From Variovorax beijingensis (GTDB lineage Bacteria > Pseudomonadota > Gammaproteobacteria > Burkholderiales > Burkholderiaceae_C): a stretch of 64,000 nt of DNA. A model generated the notes under the pieces. It worked only from the letters and a program-made list of their open reading frames with translations, ran no database searches and was not told where the DNA came from. The translations under genes were made by a program, and so were the position numbers. Shown piece by piece: positions 51,443 to 60,876 of this stretch. Location: NCBI RefSeq assembly GCF_007828835.1, contig NZ_VIVL01000009.1:235905-299904 (forward strand). The letters are read 5' to 3'. Position 1 is the stretch's first letter. Each line of letters starts with the position of its first letter.

Positions 51443-52684
51443 TCAGAAGGAGGTGGCGCAGGCGTGCGCGCTGGCCCAGGCCCATTGGAAGTTGTATCCG
51501 CCCAGCCAGCCCGTCACGTCGACCACTTCGCCGATGAAATACAGGCCCGGCTGCTTCGATTCCATGGTCTGGGAGGACAGATCGCGGGTGTCGACGCCGC
51601 CAGCCGTGACTTCCGCCTTCTTGTAGCCCTCGGTGCCGCTCGGGGTGATCTGCCAGCGGGCAATGCGCTCCGCCAGGGTGGCCAGGGCCTTGTCGGCCGC
51701 CTCGTTGACGGGCCGCTGCAGCGCCGGGTCCTGCCCGACCCAGGCATCCGCCAGCCGGGAGGGCACGAGCGCGGCCAGCTCGTTGGCGATGCGCTTCTTC
51801 GAGCGCAGCTTGGCTTCGCCCAAGGCTTCGGCCACGTCCACGCCGGGTGCAAAGTCGAGCGTGAGCGGGCTGCCGGGCTTCCAGTAGCTCGAAATCTGCA
51901 GCACCGCCGGGCCCGACAGGCCGCGGTGGGTGAACAGCAGGTCTTCGAGGAAGGCCATCTTTTCCTTCCTGGCGCCGGTTTCGATGCGCACCGGCAGCGC
52001 CAGTCCGGCCAGTTCGGCATATGGCGCCCAGGCTTCGCCGCCGAAGGTCAGCGGCACCAGGGCCGGGCGCGGCGCGACGACGCGCAGGCCGAACTGCTCG
52101 GCCAGGCGGTAGCCGAAGTCGCTGGCGCCGATCTGCGGAATCGACAGGCCGCCGGTGGCGACCACCAGCCTGGGTGTCTCGATGGGGCCCCGGGTGCTAT
52201 CGATCCTGTAGCTGCCTGCGCCCGCCGTGCCGTCGCCGGAGGCCGAGAAGACGATCTTTCCGAGCTTGCACGGCTGCCAGCGCGTGACGCTGCCCGCATC
52301 GCACTCCGCCAGCAGCATGTCGATGATCTGCTGCGAGGAGCCGTCGCAGAACAGCTGGCCCTTGTGTTTTTCGTGATACGCGATGCCGTGCTTGTGCACC
52401 AGCTCGATGAACTGCTGTGGCGCATAGCGCGACAGCGCCGAGCGGCAGAAATTCGGGTTGTCGCCGATGAAGTGGCGCTGCGGCGCGCGCACGTCGAGGT
52501 CGCGGTTGGTGAAATTGGCGCGCCCGCCGCCCGAGATGCGGATTTTTTCCGCGATCTTTTCACTGTGGTCGACCAGCAGCACCTTGAGCCCGCGCTGCCC
52601 GGCCAATGCCGCGCAGAACAGGCCCGCGGCACCGGCGCCGACCACGACGGCGTCGAATAAATGAACCGAAGACGAATTGCTCAA
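51443..52684 (-). CDS. HI0933/BaiN-type FAD-dependent oxidoreductase, TTG start
   Basis: A 413-residue flavoprotein. The dinucleotide-binding start FDAVVVGAGAAGLFCAALAG is followed by ISGGGRANFTNRDL, LVVATGGLSIPQIGASDFGY and the C-terminal FIGEVVDVTGWLGGYNFQWA typical of this family; BaiN relatives reduce bile-acid enones, others are uncharacterised. No ATG or GTG is available between the stop of the preceding lipoprotein gene (52690) and the fold, so TTG at 52684, five bases after that stop, is the likely start. Confidence 0.9.
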   Translation of the reverse strand: MSNSSSVHLFDAVVVGAGAAGLFCAALAGQRGLKVLLVDHSEKIAEKIRISGGGRANFTNRDLDVRAPQRHFIGDNPNFCRSALSRYAPQQFIELVHKHGIAYHEKHKGQLFCDGSSQQIIDMLLAECDAGSVTRWQPCKLGKIVFSASGDGTAGAGSYRIDSTRGPIETPRLVVATGGLSIPQIGASDFGYRLAEQFGLRVVAPRPALVPLTFGGEAWAPYAELAGLALPVRIETGARKEKMAFLEDLLFTHRGLSGPAVLQISSYWKPGSPLTLDFAPGVDVAEALGEAKLRSKKRIANELAALVPSRLADAWVGQDPALQRPVNEAADKALATLAERIARWQITPSGTEGYKKAEVTAGGVDTRDLSSQTMESKQPGLYFIGEVVDVTGWLGGYNFQWAWASAHACATSF

Positions 52685-52689
52685 GGCGG

Positions 52690-53475
52690 TCAGGGGCCGT
52701 CTGCGGCAAGCAGCGGCGGCGCGTTGTACTTGAGGTGGCCCACGTAGCGCAGCGGCTGCGTGGCGGCAATCGAGGGCACGTCGCCCTCGCGCATGTGCAG
52801 CAGGTCGGCCGGGCTGACCCAGCGCGGGTCGGCGTCGGTGATCGGCAGGCCGGCCCGCCGGTAGGCCTCGAGCACGAACTGCGAGCAGAAGAACTGGTCG
52901 TCGCGGCTCGCGCCCAGCTGCACCATGGCCATGCCGCTGATGCAGTAGTGGCTGACGGCGGAGGGGACGAGCGGCAGCTCGCACAGGCGCCGGTTCAGCA
53001 CGAATGGCGCATTCAGCAGCACGCCGGTGGTGTTGTAGCGGATGCCCACCTGCGAGTTGGCCCAGGCGCGCAGTTTCTGGGCACCCGAGGCATCGAGCCC
53101 GGGCACCCGGAAGGCCACGACCATCTGTTCCTCGTCCACCACGTCGGCCAGCGGCCGCGCGCGCACGCCGCTGCCTACCGCCTCGGCGATCAGGCCGTCG
53201 CCCAGGTAGAGCACGGCGTGGCTCACGGGCGAGAAGGTGCCCAGCCGGATGCCGAAGGAATTGACCGTGGCGATGGAGGTCAGCAGGATGTCGCCGGGCT
53301 GCAGCGCATCGGCGGCAATGAGCTCGCCGCCGTTGCCGGGCGCGATGACCGAGCTCTGCACGCGCAGGCGCAGGCCCGCGTCTTTCGAGGGCAGGTCGAC
53401 GCGGGTGGCGCAGGCCGAGAGCAGCAGCAATGCGGCAGCGCCGAGCGCCGCCACGCGGAGATGGCGCCGCATCAT
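52690..53475 (-). CDS. YiiX/YebB-like cysteine hydrolase, lipoprotein
   Basis: A 261-residue putative lipoprotein: signal HLRVAALGAAALLLLSAC with lipobox LSAC. The permuted NlpC/P60 fold is seen in ALQPGDILLTS, SPVSHAVLYLGDGLIAEAVG (catalytic His) and FFCSQFVLEAYRRAGLP (catalytic Cys). It may cut peptide or thioester bonds in the envelope. Two ATG codons in a row (53475, 53472) overlap the stop of the sterol-desaturase-family gene. Confidence 0.87.
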   Translation of the reverse strand: MMRRHLRVAALGAAALLLLSACATRVDLPSKDAGLRLRVQSSVIAPGNGGELIAADALQPGDILLTSIATVNSFGIRLGTFSPVSHAVLYLGDGLIAEAVGSGVRARPLADVVDEEQMVVAFRVPGLDASGAQKLRAWANSQVGIRYNTTGVLLNAPFVLNRRLCELPLVPSAVSHYCISGMAMVQLGASRDDQFFCSQFVLEAYRRAGLPITDADPRWVSPADLLHMREGDVPSIAATQPLRYVGHLKYNAPPLLAADGP

Positions 53476-54602
53476 CCCTTCCAGACGAAAGGAAACTTCA
53501 GCTGCTTGAAGAAGCCGTTGGGCACGTAGTCGCCGAGCACGCCGTACTTCTCGGGCCAGAGCTTGGTGCTCTTCACCGCGGTGCCGAAGAGATAGTCGAG
53601 AAAGGCGTAGTGCGCCGAATAGTTCTTGTCGAGCGCCTCCACGTCCTGGCTGTGGTGCCAGTGGTGGAAGTTGGGCGTGACGATGACGTAGCGCAGCGGC
53701 CCGAGCCGCACGCTCACGTTGCAGTGGTTGAACACCGCCTGGAAGCCCACCACCACGATGTACGCGTCGATCACTTCCTTGGAGAAGCCCAGCACGTAGA
53801 TCGGCGCCAGCACCAGCGTGCGCGTGATCAGCAGCTCGAGGATGTGCTGGCGCGAGCCGGCCATCCAGTCCATGCTCTTCACGCTGTGGTGCACCGCGTG
53901 CAGGCGCCACAGCACCGGCACCTCGTGGTAGGCGCGGTGGGTCCAGTACTGCACGAGGTCGGCCACCAGGATGATCAGCAGCAGCCCGGCCCAGAACGGC
54001 AGGTTGCCCACCCAGCCGCGCACGCCGTCGTTGGCGGCCCAGCCGAAGAACTTGTGCACCATCAGGTTGGTGGCCAGCAGGACGAATCCCACGATCATGT
54101 GGTTGACCACGAAATGATGGAAGTCGGTCTGCCATTCGGCGCGGAACACCGGCTGGTCCTTGCGCAGCGCGAACAGCTTCTCGATGAAGATGAAGATCAG
54201 CGAGGAGCCCAGCAGGTCCAGGATGAACCAGTCCAGGCCGATGTAGGGCGTGTTGTCGGCAAAGTCGTTCACCGGCACCTTGTGCCCGCCCAGCAGCGCG
54301 GCCGCGGCCACCAGCAGGAAGGCGGCCGAAGAGAGCCAGCGCGAGCGGTTGAAGATGATGTTCACCAGCGCCAGCCCGCCCGAGACCACCATGGCCGCCA
54401 GCAGGATGAAGCGCATCACGTCGACGTTGTAGCTCTTGCGCAGCTCGGGCGTCGTGAGGTATTGGGGAAAGTGGAAGGCCAGCACGCCGAGGAAGCACAG
54501 GATGCCCAGGCTCAGCGCGATGGTTCCGGTGACGAGGCCCCGGCCGCGGCGCAGCTCGCCATGGGTCTGGGTGAATTCGTTGAGTTTGTCGATGTCCAGC
54601 AT
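53472..54602 (-). CDS. sterol desaturase / fatty-acid hydroxylase family protein
   Basis: A 376-residue membrane di-iron enzyme. The His clusters that bind iron are present: HRAYHEVPVLWRLHAVHHSV, HNC between helices and HHWHHSQD, embedded in about six hydrophobic helices. It could hydroxylate or desaturate a lipid. It is first of three coupled minus-strand genes with the lipoprotein and flavoprotein, which might modify the same envelope lipid; this is inference. Confidence 0.91.
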   Translation of the reverse strand: MLDIDKLNEFTQTHGELRRGRGLVTGTIALSLGILCFLGVLAFHFPQYLTTPELRKSYNVDVMRFILLAAMVVSGGLALVNIIFNRSRWLSSAAFLLVAAAALLGGHKVPVNDFADNTPYIGLDWFILDLLGSSLIFIFIEKLFALRKDQPVFRAEWQTDFHHFVVNHMIVGFVLLATNLMVHKFFGWAANDGVRGWVGNLPFWAGLLLIILVADLVQYWTHRAYHEVPVLWRLHAVHHSVKSMDWMAGSRQHILELLITRTLVLAPIYVLGFSKEVIDAYIVVVGFQAVFNHCNVSVRLGPLRYVIVTPNFHHWHHSQDVEALDKNYSAHYAFLDYLFGTAVKSTKLWPEKYGVLGDYVPNGFFKQLKFPFVWKG

Positions 54603-54712
54603 TGCCCGCCTCTCTCTCGCTCGTGTTGTGTCTTGTTGGGCGCGATTTTAGGCGGCTGTAGGAAAACTCTCACGTCGGCCGAACGGCCAGGCATGGCCAT
54701 GCCATCCGGGCC

Positions 54713-55585
54713 TCAGCGCGGCCGCACGGCGCGCCGGCGCAGCAGCGCAGCCGTGCCCAGCGCCACGGCCATGACCAGCAGCGACACGACGGTGGTCACC
54801 GTCCCCAGCGCATAGATGGAAGGCGTCGTGACCGTCGAGGTCAGGCCCTGCAGCTCGAGCGGCAGCGTGTTGACGTCGCCGATGGCCTGCGAGGTGCGGG
54901 CGATCTCGTCCCACGACAGCGTGAAGCCGAACATGCCGATGCCGACGATCGACGGCCCGATCAGCGGCAGCACCACGAAACGGAAGGTCTGCCAGGGCGT
55001 GGCGCCGAGATCGCGCGCGGCTTCCTCGTAGGCCGGGTTGAAGCGGTTGAACACCGCGAACATGATGAGCAGGCCGAAGGGCAGGGTCCACGTCAGGTGC
55101 GCGCCGAGGGCGGAACTGAAGAGGCCGAGCGCGGTGCCGTAGCCCTCGAGCAGCGTGGTGGCATCCATCGCCGTCAGCAGGCTCTTGATGCCGGTGTCGA
55201 GCAGCCGGAACTGCAGGCCGATGCCGAGCGAAATGATGATCGACGGCATGATGAGGCTTGCCACGGTCACGAAGAACAGGGCGTTGCTGCCCGCGAGCTT
55301 CTTGCGGAACGCGAGCCCGGCCAGCACCGACAGCACCACGGTGAAGCCCATGACCACCGCGCCCAGCGCCAGCGAACGCCGGAAGGCCGCGCCGATGTCG
55401 ACGGTGCCCAGGCCCTCGGCCAGCTTGTGGAACCAGTGCAGCGAGACGCCGCGCAGCGGAAAGGTCAGGCCGCCTTCGGGGCCCTGGAAGCTCAGGATGA
55501 AGATCGTGATCATCGGGCCGTAGAGGAACAGCACGAAGAGGCCGAACACGATTGCGAGCGGCCAGAAGCCGGGTCGGCGTTCCAT
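54713..55585 (-). CDS. ABC transporter permease, PotC-like
   Basis: A 290-residue permease with six helices and the cytoplasmic coupling motif EEAARDLGATPWQTFRFVVLP. It resembles the second permease of spermidine/putrescine importers. Its ATG at 55585 lies one base after the stop of the first permease gene. Last gene of a four-gene importer set (ATPase, binding protein, two permeases). Confidence 0.94.
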   Translation of the reverse strand: MERRPGFWPLAIVFGLFVLFLYGPMITIFILSFQGPEGGLTFPLRGVSLHWFHKLAEGLGTVDIGAAFRRSLALGAVVMGFTVVLSVLAGLAFRKKLAGSNALFFVTVASLIMPSIIISLGIGLQFRLLDTGIKSLLTAMDATTLLEGYGTALGLFSSALGAHLTWTLPFGLLIMFAVFNRFNPAYEEAARDLGATPWQTFRFVVLPLIGPSIVGIGMFGFTLSWDEIARTSQAIGDVNTLPLELQGLTSTVTTPSIYALGTVTTVVSLLVMAVALGTAALLRRRAVRPR

Positions 55586-55586
55586 C

Positions 55587-56504
55587 TCAGAGCTCCTTGC
55601 GGATATCGACCAGCCGGGTGAGTCCCCAGATGATCATCAGCACCACCGCCAGCAGGATCATCGCGTTGGCCGCGGCCAGCGGAAACTGCAGGTACGAGGT
55701 CTGCACCTGGATGATCTTGCCGATCGATGCGATCTGCTGCCCGCCCATCACGCCGATGGTGACGAAGTCGCCCATCACGATCGTGATGACGAAGATCGAG
55801 CCGATCAGGATGCCCGTGCGCGACAGCGGCACCACCACGTTCCAGAGCGTCTGCCAGCCCGAGGCGCCCGCGTCGCTGGCCGCTTCGAGCAGCGAGCGGT
55901 CGATGCGCATCATGCTGTTGAAGATCGGCACGATCATGAACATCGTGTAGAGATGCACGAAGGCGAGCACCACCGAGAAATTGGAGAACAGCAGCCACTC
56001 GACCGGCTGGTCGACGAGGCCGAGCCCGGTCAGCGCCTGGTTGACCAGCCCGTTGCGGCCCAGGAGCGGCACCCACGAGATCATGCGGATCACGTTGGAA
56101 GTCCAGAAGGGCACGGTGCACAGCACGAACAGCGCCGTCTGCATGCCCGGCGAGCGCACGTGGAACGCCAGAAAGTAGGCCACCGAAAGACCGATCAGCA
56201 GCGTGATGCCCCACACCAGCAGGCAGAACTTGAAGGTGCTCAGGTAGGTATTGAGCGTGACGCACAGGTCGCCGTTGTCGGTGAGCTGCGAACAGCCCTC
56301 GAACAGGCTCAGGTAGTTGCGCAGCGTCACCGCCGGGATCAGCTCGTACTCGTTGAAGTTCCACAGGCTGACCATCGCGACCAGCGCCAGCGGAACCAAG
56401 AAGAACAGCAGGAACACCAGCGCGAACGGCGCGGCCTGCCACCACGCCTTCACGGCATGGACGGACGGGCTGGGCGCGTGCGCGCTGGCGGTGGGGGCGT
56501 TCAC
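55587..56504 (-). CDS. ABC transporter permease, PotB-like, GTG start
   Basis: A 305-residue permease: APFALVFLLFFLVPLALVAM as first helix, a periplasmic loop with two Cys, and the coupling motif EAASDAGASGWQTLWNVVVP. No ATG is placed suitably after the binding-protein stop (56509), so GTG at 56504 is chosen. It pairs with the PotC-like permease. Confidence 0.92.
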   Translation of the reverse strand: MNAPTASAHAPSPSVHAVKAWWQAAPFALVFLLFFLVPLALVAMVSLWNFNEYELIPAVTLRNYLSLFEGCSQLTDNGDLCVTLNTYLSTFKFCLLVWGITLLIGLSVAYFLAFHVRSPGMQTALFVLCTVPFWTSNVIRMISWVPLLGRNGLVNQALTGLGLVDQPVEWLLFSNFSVVLAFVHLYTMFMIVPIFNSMMRIDRSLLEAASDAGASGWQTLWNVVVPLSRTGILIGSIFVITIVMGDFVTIGVMGGQQIASIGKIIQVQTSYLQFPLAAANAMILLAVVLMIIWGLTRLVDIRKEL

Positions 56505-56508
56505 GGGA

Positions 56509-57777
56509 TCAGGCAGCGACGAACTCGTTCCACTTCCGGACCATGTACTCGTTCTCGTCCATGACGGCGTTCCAGCAGGCAATGCCGCCCATGCGCTGCT
56601 CGTAGCTGCCGCCGTCGCGCACCGCGCCGGCCTTGGCGAGCAGGTCGCCGTTCGGACTCTTGATGTCCTGCGCGGCGGGCTTGCCTTCCATCCAGTAGGC
56701 CCATTCGTAGGCTTCCATCTTGGCCTTGGCGGTGTCGAGCACGGCGCTGTAGTAGCCCTGGCGGTTCAGGTAGGCGCCGGCCCAGCCGTCGAGGAACCAG
56801 TTGATGAATTCATAGGCGCCGTCGAGCTTCTTGCCCGAGAGCGTGGCCGGCAGGCCGAAGCCGGCGGCCCAGGCGCGATAGCCCTCCTTGAGCGGCTGGA
56901 AGTTGCAGGCGATGCCCTTGGTGCGCACGGCGGTGACGGCCGGCGACCACATCGACTGGATCACCACTTCGCCCGAAGCCATCAGGTTGACCGACTCGTT
57001 GAAGTCCTTCCACAGCGCGCGGAACTGGCCGGCCTTCTTGGCTTCGATCAGGGTCTTGATCGTGAGGTCGATCTCGGCCTTGGTCATGTTGCCCTTGTCC
57101 TTGTACTTGTGGATGCCCTTGGCTTCCACCACCATCGCCGCGTCCATGATGCCGATCGACGGAATGTTCAGGATCGCGGCCTTGCCCTTGAACTCGGGGT
57201 TCAGAAGCTCGGCCCAGGAACCAATGGGACGCTTGATCAGGTCGGGACGGATGCCCAGCGTGTCGGCGTTGTAGACCGTGGGAATGAGCGACATGAACTG
57301 TGTTGGCGCAGTCGCGAACTTCTTGCTCTTCTCGCCTTCGAGATAGATCACCTTCTTGGGCGCGGTGCCCTGGTCGCCCACGGCCTTGCCGGCGACCTCG
57401 CCCTTGGTGAAGAGCGTGGTGATCTTGTCGGCGTTCTTGATCTTCCGGGTGTCGATGCCCTTCAGGTTGCCGGTGGGCACGATCTTCTTGAGCGAGAAGA
57501 ACTCGGTGTCGATCAGGTCGAAGCTGTTGGGCGCGGTGACGGCGCGCTTGGTCACGTCGTCGGTGGTCACGGCCACGTACTGGATCTCGATGCCGGTGTC
57601 GGCCTTGAACTTCTCGGCGATGGCCTTGTCCTGATTCACCGCCGTGCCCAGGTAGCGCAGCACGATCTTTTCCTGCGCATGCACGAAGGGCGCGATGCCC
57701 GTGGCCAGGATGCCGGCGGTGCCTTGCAGCAGGGTGCGGCGCTGGAGGCCGGCGGACGAGTCGATGGGGTCGGTCAT
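56509..57777 (-). CDS. ABC transporter substrate-binding protein, polyamine type
   Basis: A 422-residue periplasmic receptor with a twin-arginine signal (LQRRTLLQGTAGILATG, cut near VHAQ). The mature part (KIVLRYLGTAVNQDKAIAEK, YWMEGKPAAQDI, WNEFVAA) fits the spermidine/putrescine-binding group. Longer in-frame readings run into the ATPase gene and are rejected. The ligand may be a polyamine or another cation. Confidence 0.91.
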   Translation of the reverse strand: MTDPIDSSAGLQRRTLLQGTAGILATGIAPFVHAQEKIVLRYLGTAVNQDKAIAEKFKADTGIEIQYVAVTTDDVTKRAVTAPNSFDLIDTEFFSLKKIVPTGNLKGIDTRKIKNADKITTLFTKGEVAGKAVGDQGTAPKKVIYLEGEKSKKFATAPTQFMSLIPTVYNADTLGIRPDLIKRPIGSWAELLNPEFKGKAAILNIPSIGIMDAAMVVEAKGIHKYKDKGNMTKAEIDLTIKTLIEAKKAGQFRALWKDFNESVNLMASGEVVIQSMWSPAVTAVRTKGIACNFQPLKEGYRAWAAGFGLPATLSGKKLDGAYEFINWFLDGWAGAYLNRQGYYSAVLDTAKAKMEAYEWAYWMEGKPAAQDIKSPNGDLLAKAGAVRDGGSYEQRMGGIACWNAVMDENEYMVRKWNEFVAA

Positions 57778-57865
57778 GGAAGAGTCTCCGTGGAAGAAAA
57801 AGGCAGGGGAGGGAAAGTGGAAAAAAGCGAATGGAAATGCAGGCAATGCCAGAACGGCCGCGCGC

Positions 57866-58981
57866 TCACAGCGGCATGCTCGCGAGCGCGGCCAGGTCGT
57901 CGCGTGCGGGGCGGCTGCCGCTCGCGGCCGGCGCCGGCGCGCGCTCGGCAGGCGGCTTGGCACCGGGGCCGAGCACGCGCACATCGGCCTCGGCCCAGGA
58001 CAGGTGCACCGCATCGCCCGGCGCATGGGGGCTTGCAAGAAAGGCGGCCTCGCCCAGCAGCACCGAGACGCTGCCGCGGCCGGGCGCGGCGTCCTGCAGC
58101 GCGAGGCCGAGCAGCACGTAGGTGCCCTGGTACTCGACGTCGGTGACCGTGGCGGCCAGGCCGCCCGCCGCGTCGCCGCGGGCGATCCGCATGTGGTCGT
58201 TGCGCACGGCGATCGGGCCGGCAGGCGTGTCGAACACGTTGTGGCCGCCCATGAAGCGCGCCACGAATTCGCTCGCAGGATGGTTGTAGACCTGGTGCGG
58301 CGAACCGGCCTGCTCGATCACGCCGTGGTTCATGACCACCATGGTGTCGGCCAGCGCCATCGCTTCTTCCTGCGAGTGCGTGACATGCACGAAGGTCAGC
58401 CCCAGTTCCTTCTGCCAGCGCCGCAGCTCGGCGCGCATCTGGATGCGCAGGAACGGATCGAGCGCCGACAGCGGCTCGTCGAGCAGCAGCACGCGCGGCT
58501 CGGTGATGAGTGCGCGCGCGAGCGCCACGCGCTGCTGCTGGCCGCCGGAGAGTTCGCCGGGCTTGCGTTCGGCCAGGTGGCCCATCGCCACGCGCTCGAG
58601 CAGCTCGCGTGCGCGCTGCTGGCGCTCGGCCTTGCCGACACCCTTCATCTTGAGGCTGAAGGCCACGTTGTCCAGCGCCGAAAGGTGCGGGAACAGCGCG
58701 AAGCTCTGGAACATCATCGCGGTGCCGCGCGCGGCCGCGGGCAGGTTGGTGATGTTGCGGTTGTCCAGCAGGATGTCGCCGCTCGTGACCGACTCGTGGC
58801 CCGCGATCATGCGTAGCGTGGTGCTCTTGCCGCAGCCCGAGGGGCCCAGCAGGCAGCAGTAGCTGCCGCTCGCGATGCGCAGGTCGATCCGGTCGACGGC
58901 GGCGGGCGTGCCCGCGGCATAGCGCTTGCTGAGCGCGACGACTTCGACGGCGGCGGGCGGAGGCGCGATGGCGGCGGTCAT
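57866..58981 (-). CDS. ABC transporter ATPase, PotA-like
   Basis: A 371-residue ATPase: Walker A LGPSGCGKST, signature LSGGQQQRVALARAL, Walker B VLLLDEPLSALD, switch His in VTHSQEEAMALAD, and a C-terminal TOBE-like domain (about 270-345). First gene of the importer set; 88 bases separate it from the binding-protein gene. Confidence 0.95.
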   Translation of the reverse strand: MTAAIAPPPAAVEVVALSKRYAAGTPAAVDRIDLRIASGSYCCLLGPSGCGKSTTLRMIAGHESVTSGDILLDNRNITNLPAAARGTAMMFQSFALFPHLSALDNVAFSLKMKGVGKAERQQRARELLERVAMGHLAERKPGELSGGQQQRVALARALITEPRVLLLDEPLSALDPFLRIQMRAELRRWQKELGLTFVHVTHSQEEAMALADTMVVMNHGVIEQAGSPHQVYNHPASEFVARFMGGHNVFDTPAGPIAVRNDHMRIARGDAAGGLAATVTDVEYQGTYVLLGLALQDAAPGRGSVSVLLGEAAFLASPHAPGDAVHLSWAEADVRVLGPGAKPPAERAPAPAASGSRPARDDLAALASMPL

Positions 58982-59056
58982 CGCTGGGCCCCGGGCGCGG
59001 GAAATGATCGGAAGGCGAGCATGCTGGCGTTAAGCACGCTCCATGCCACGTTGGCG

Positions 59057-59081
59057 GCTCGAGGGGCCCATGGCCTCGAGC
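59057..59081. terminator. hairpin after cobA
   Basis: GCTCGAGG (59057-59064) and CCTCGAGC (59074-59081) pair perfectly with a 9-base loop, 40 bases behind the cobA stop on the minus strand. No T-run follows, so termination is uncertain; the ABC operon begins 76 bases further on. Confidence 0.35.
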
Positions 59082-59120
59082 GGGGATGCCCGGCGGCCCT
59101 CGCCCCGAAACCCCGGAAAC

Positions 59121-59927
59121 CTAGGTGCCGAAGCGGTTCGCGTCCGTCGGCAGCGCCGCTGCGGCGAGTCCGCGCAGCACGTCGCCCACCACGATCACTG
59201 CAGGGCTCGCGATGCCGGCTTCGGTGATGCCGGCCTGCAGCTTGTCGAGCGTGGTCGCGACCTGGCGCTGGTTCGGAAGGCTCGCATGCTGCACCACGGC
59301 CACGGGCGTGTCGCCCGGCAGGCCGTGCAGCAGTTCGCGTTCGATGTGGCCGGCGCCCGCCACGCCCATGTAGATCACGAGCGTGAGCCGCGCGCTGTGC
59401 GCGGTGGCGGCCAGGGCGCGCCAGTCGGTCGGGTCTTCGGCCGCGCCGGCGCCGGTCTTGGCATGGCCGGTGACGAACACCACGCCCTGCGCATGGTCGC
59501 GGTGCGTGAGCGGCACGCCGAGCGAGGTGACGGCCGCGAGGCCGGCGGTGATGCCGTTGACCACCGTGCATTCGATGCCGGCTTCGCGCAGGTGCTCGAC
59601 CTCTTCGCCGCCGCGGCCGAAGATGAAGGGATCGCCGCCCTTGAGCCGGACCACGGTTTCGCCTTCGCGCACCGCGGTGATCATGAGCCGCTCGATGAAG
59701 GCCTGCGGGGTGCTCTTGCAGCCGCCGCGCTTGCCCACGTGCACGATGCGCGCATCGGGCCGCGCATACGAGGCCAGGATGCTGTCGCTCACGAGGTCGT
59801 CCACCAGCAGCACGGTCGCGGCCCGGATCGCCTTGACGGCCTTGAGGGTCAGCAGTTCGGGATCGCCGGGGCCGGCGCCCACCAGCGTGCAGCTGCCGGC
59901 GGTGGATGAAGAAGCGGCGTTGTTCAT
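59121..59927 (-). CDS. cobA: uroporphyrinogen-III C-methyltransferase
   Basis: A 268-residue SAM-dependent enzyme that makes precorrin-2 for sirohaem. Motifs: CTLVGAGPGDPELLTLKAVK, VRLKGGDPFIFGRGGEEVEH, GITAGLAAVTSLGVPLTHRD and LVIYMGVAGAGHIEREL. Sirohaem is the cofactor of nitrite reductase, matching the nitrate-assimilation genes upstream. Its ATG overlaps the ybiB stop as ATGA; longer readings cross ybiB. Confidence 0.95.
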   Translation of the reverse strand: MNNAASSSTAGSCTLVGAGPGDPELLTLKAVKAIRAATVLLVDDLVSDSILASYARPDARIVHVGKRGGCKSTPQAFIERLMITAVREGETVVRLKGGDPFIFGRGGEEVEHLREAGIECTVVNGITAGLAAVTSLGVPLTHRDHAQGVVFVTGHAKTGAGAAEDPTDWRALAATAHSARLTLVIYMGVAGAGHIERELLHGLPGDTPVAVVQHASLPNQRQVATTLDKLQAGITEAGIASPAVIVVGDVLRGLAAAALPTDANRFGT

Positions 59928-60829
59928 GCGTGGGATGCCAGTTGCGTGATGTGCCTCACTTGGGTGGCGATGGCCTCCGGCACGGGAAGCTCGCCATTCA
60001 ATACGCGCCGCGTGTACGCGGCCGTGGTCGCGACGTCGATCTCCTTCGGCAGGCCCGGCACTTCGCTTGCCGTGCCGCTTTCCTGGGCCTGCAGCTCGCT
60101 GCGCACGCCGCGCACGAAGCCGTCGATCTGCGCGGTGCGGCGCGGGTCGGAAACGACCTCGCCTTCGAGGCCGCGCGAGAGCAGGGCGGTCATGCCCATG
60201 AGCTCGAAGGTTTCGCCCATGGTGCGCGCGTATTCCGGATGGGTGTAGCTTGCCACGATCACGCAGGGGCCGGTGGTCGGCTGCATCAGCTTGACCACGC
60301 TGTGGCCAGGGTTGCGCAGGCCGACCACGCGGCGCACGTCGAGCAGCCGCTTGAGCGCGGGATTGAGCAGCTCGGTCGGCGCAAAGCCCACCCCGCCGCA
60401 GGGGATCTTGCGGATGGCCGGCAGCGCGGGCACGTCCAGCGCCTCCAGCACGTTCGACGCCAGCACGCGCGAGGTTTCGGTGGCGCTGCCATGCACCAGC
60501 ACCGGCAGGCCTTCGCGGGCCAGCAGCAGTGCCAGCAGCGGCGTGAGCACCGGCAGCCGGCGCGCGCCGTTGTAGCTCGGCAGCACGACGAGCGGGCGGT
60601 CGGCGGCGGGCAGGTGGTTGAGCCGCGCATGCGTGGCATCGAGGAAACCTGCCATCTCCTCGGGCGTTTCGCCCTTGATGCGCATGGCCAGGCAGAAGCC
60701 GCCGATCTCCAGGTCGGTGACGGTGCCGTCCAGCACCTGGCCGAACAGGTCCGTGGCCTGCTCGCGCGTGAGCGGCTTGGCGCCGCGCGCGCCGCGGCCG
60801 ATTTCCTTGATGTATTGGCTGATTCCCAT
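59924..60829 (-). CDS. ybiB: YbiB-like TrpD2-family protein
   Basis: A 301-residue protein with the fold of anthranilate phosphoribosyltransferase: LTREQATDLFGQVLDGTVTD, FCLAMRIKGETPEEMAGFL, VLVHGSATETSRVLASNVLE, GFAPTELLNPALKRLLDVR. E. coli YbiB binds nucleic acid and is not an enzyme of tryptophan synthesis. It often sits between nitrate reductase and cobA in betaproteobacteria, for unknown reasons. The ATG at 60829 is chosen from conservation. Confidence 0.9.
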   Translation of the reverse strand: MGISQYIKEIGRGARGAKPLTREQATDLFGQVLDGTVTDLEIGGFCLAMRIKGETPEEMAGFLDATHARLNHLPAADRPLVVLPSYNGARRLPVLTPLLALLLAREGLPVLVHGSATETSRVLASNVLEALDVPALPAIRKIPCGGVGFAPTELLNPALKRLLDVRRVVGLRNPGHSVVKLMQPTTGPCVIVASYTHPEYARTMGETFELMGMTALLSRGLEGEVVSDPRRTAQIDGFVRGVRSELQAQESGTASEVPGLPKEIDVATTAAYTRRVLNGELPVPEAIATQVRHITQLASHA

Positions 60830-60876
60830 GGGTGCGCCGATTGTCCCGCAATGCTTATGCCGGAATGCAAGTCGGC

